A stretch of 64,000 nt of DNA, from positions 1,178,001-1,242,000 of the forward strand of contig NZ_MTZV01000002.1 in the NCBI RefSeq assembly GCF_002362315.1, written 5' to 3'. The notes beneath the pieces are model-generated. The model did no database searches and was not told the origin of the DNA. It was given only the letters and a program-made list of their open reading frames with translations. The position numbers and the translations under genes were made by a program. Positions 62,928 to 64,000 of this stretch are shown one piece after another; positions within the stretch are counted from its first letter, which is position 1, and each line of letters starts with the position of its first letter. Source of the DNA: Paraburkholderia acidicola (GTDB lineage Bacteria > Pseudomonadota > Gammaproteobacteria > Burkholderiales > Burkholderiaceae).

Positions 62928-64000
62928 TTAACGCAACTTGAGCGTGGACAAACCGAACAGACACAGCATCAGCGTGATGATCCAGAAGCGCACGACGACC
63001 TGCGTCTCTTTCCATCCCGACAGTTCGAAATGGTGATGCAGCGGCGCCATCTTGAAGATGCGCCGCCCTTCGCCGTAACGGCGCTTCGTGTATTTGAACC
63101 ACGTGACCTGCAGCATCACCGAGAGCGTCTCGGCGACGAAAATTCCGCCCATGATGAACAGCACGATTTCCTGGCGCACGATCACCGCCACCGTGCCGAG
63201 CGCGCCGCCCAGCGCGAGCGCGCCGACGTCGCCCATGAAAACCTGCGCGGGGTGCGTGTTGTACCAGAGAAACGCGAGCCCCGCGCCCCCCATTGCAGAA
63301 CAAAAGATCAATAGCTCGCCGGCGCCGGGAATGTGTGGAAACAGCAGGTACTTCGAGTACACCGCGCTACCCATCACATACGCGAACACACCGAGCGATG
63401 CACCGACCAGCACGACCGGCATGATGACAAGGCCGTCGAGCCCGTCGGTCAGGTTCACCGCATTGCTCGCACCGACGATGACGAGATACGTCAGCACGAT
63501 GAAACCCCACACGCCGAGCGGATAGCTGATCGACTTGAAGAACGGCAGCATCAGGTCGGCGCGTGCGGGCAGTCCCATCGACAGGCCGCTTCTCACCCAC
63601 GCCATGAACAGATCGAACACGCGCACGTTGCTCGCCTCGGACACACTGAACGCGAGATACACCGCAGCGAACAGGCCGATCACCGACTGCCAGAAATACT
63701 TCTCGCGCGATGACATACCGCGCGGGTCCTTGTAGACCACCTTGCGATAGTCGTCGACCCAGCCGATCACACCGAAGCCAAACGTGACGAGCATCACGAT
63801 CCAGATGAAGCGGTTGGTCAGATCGCCCCACAGCAGCGTCGACACCGCGATACCGATCAGGATCAGCACACCGCCCATCGTCGGTGTGCCGGATTTCACG
63901 AGGTGGGTTTGCGGGCCGTCCTTGCGTACAGCCTGGCCGACCTTCATCGCGGCGAGCGTACGGATCACCCACGGGCCGCAGACGAGCCCGATCAACAGCG
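62928..64000 (-). CDS. mraY: Phospho-N-acetylmuramoyl-pentapeptide-transferase (cut by right edge)
   Basis: Makes lipid I by attaching phospho-MurNAc-pentapeptide to undecaprenyl phosphate. 357 codons are visible and the frame stays open at the right edge; the N-terminal membrane segment and true start lie outside. The TTG near 63995 is internal. Seen: [27 protein letters not shown] (Asp-Asp site), [12 protein letters not shown] and [12 protein letters not shown], and [15 protein letters not shown]. Many membrane segments. Confidence 0.97.
   Translation of the reverse strand, partial: LLIGLVCGPWVIRTLAAMKVGQAVRKDGPQTHLVKSGTPTMGGVLILIGIAVSTLLWGDLTNRFIWIVMLVTFGFGVIGWVDDYRKVVYKDPRGMSSREKYFWQSVIGLFAAVYLAFSVSEASNVRVFDLFMAWVRSGLSMGLPARADLMLPFFKSISYPLGVWGFIVLTYLVIVGASNAVNLTDGLDGLVIMPVVLVGASLGVFAYVMGSAVYSKYLLFPHIPGAGELLIFCSAMGGAGLAFLWYNTHPAQVFMGDVGALALGGALGTVAVIVRQEIVLFIMGGIFVAETLSVMLQVTWFKYTKRRYGEGRRIFKMAPLHHHFELSGWKETQVVVRFWIITLMLCLFGLSTLKLR

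Noticed and set aside
63993..63995. TTG as mraY start
   Set aside because: The frame continues to the edge and MraY needs an N-terminal membrane segment; the codon is internal.

Overview
This window is a core chromosomal segment of a Betaproteobacterium, most likely Burkholderiaceae (Burkholderia/Paraburkholderia type). The evidence is the high G+C sequence, gene neighbourhoods typical of that group (aroQ-accB-accC-prmA-DUF3426; ccsA-PP0621-ampD; pilBCD-coaE-zapD-yacG; the division cluster followed by a peroxiredoxin, lpxC, a DUF721 gene and secA), a lysine/alanine-rich histone H1-like protein, and class Ia ribonucleotide reductase. I cannot fix genus or species. I see no insertion sequence, prophage, CRISPR array, integrase or rRNA operon. 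One tRNA gene, tRNA-Pro(CGG), is present.

Layout. 1-11 kb: N-terminal part of a DUF3683/FAD-linked oxidase (minus, cut by the left edge); then plus-strand ilvA, a cytosolic 5'-nucleotidase and queF; then minus-strand mpl-esterase and rnb-aroE-mtgA. 11-19 kb (plus): a conserved protein with a degenerate nucleotidyltransferase-like motif, a TlpA-type thioredoxin, aroQ, accB, accC, prmA, a zinc-ribbon/DUF3426 membrane protein, tpx, a PfkB kinase and a glycine-zipper lipoprotein. 19-27.5 kb (minus): histone H1-like gene, nrdB, nrdA with a recognisable NrdR-type promoter, then ampD, PP0621 and ccsA. 27.5-38 kb: ffh and a purine phosphoribosyltransferase (plus), marC-proS (minus), rppH and a CNP1-like lipoprotein (plus), proB, obgE, rpmA, rplU (minus), then ispB and tRNA-Pro (plus). 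38-45 kb (plus): CNNM/CorC-type protein, pilB-pilC-pilD, coaE, zapD, yacG. 45-64 kb (almost all minus): nudix hydrolase, DUF815 ATPase, argJ, secA, a DUF721 gene (plus), lpxC, peroxiredoxin, ftsZ, ftsA, ftsQ, ddlB, murC, murG, ftsW, murD and mraY (cut by the right edge).

Functional themes are envelope growth and division (mraY to ftsZ, lpxC, mtgA), peptidoglycan recycling (mpl, ampD), fatty-acid biotin carboxylation (accBC), dNTP synthesis (nrdAB), protein export (ffh, secA, pilD), translation (proS, rplU, rpmA, obgE, prmA, tRNA-Pro) and amino-acid synthesis (ilvA, aroE, aroQ, proB, argJ). Many neighbours overlap by 4 nt (ATGA/GTGA), suggesting translational coupling, most strikingly ddlB-murC-murG-ftsW-murD.

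I found no convincing unknown defence or mobile system. The items most worth a second look are non-coding or at protein edges: a two-box NrdR operator overlapping the nrdA promoter, consecutive palindromes after the histone-like gene, several perfect inverted repeats in divergent intergenic regions, a long Gly/Ala/Ser linker before the redox tail of NrdA, an acidic tail on the RNase II homologue, and the nucleotidyltransferase-like protein beside mpl.
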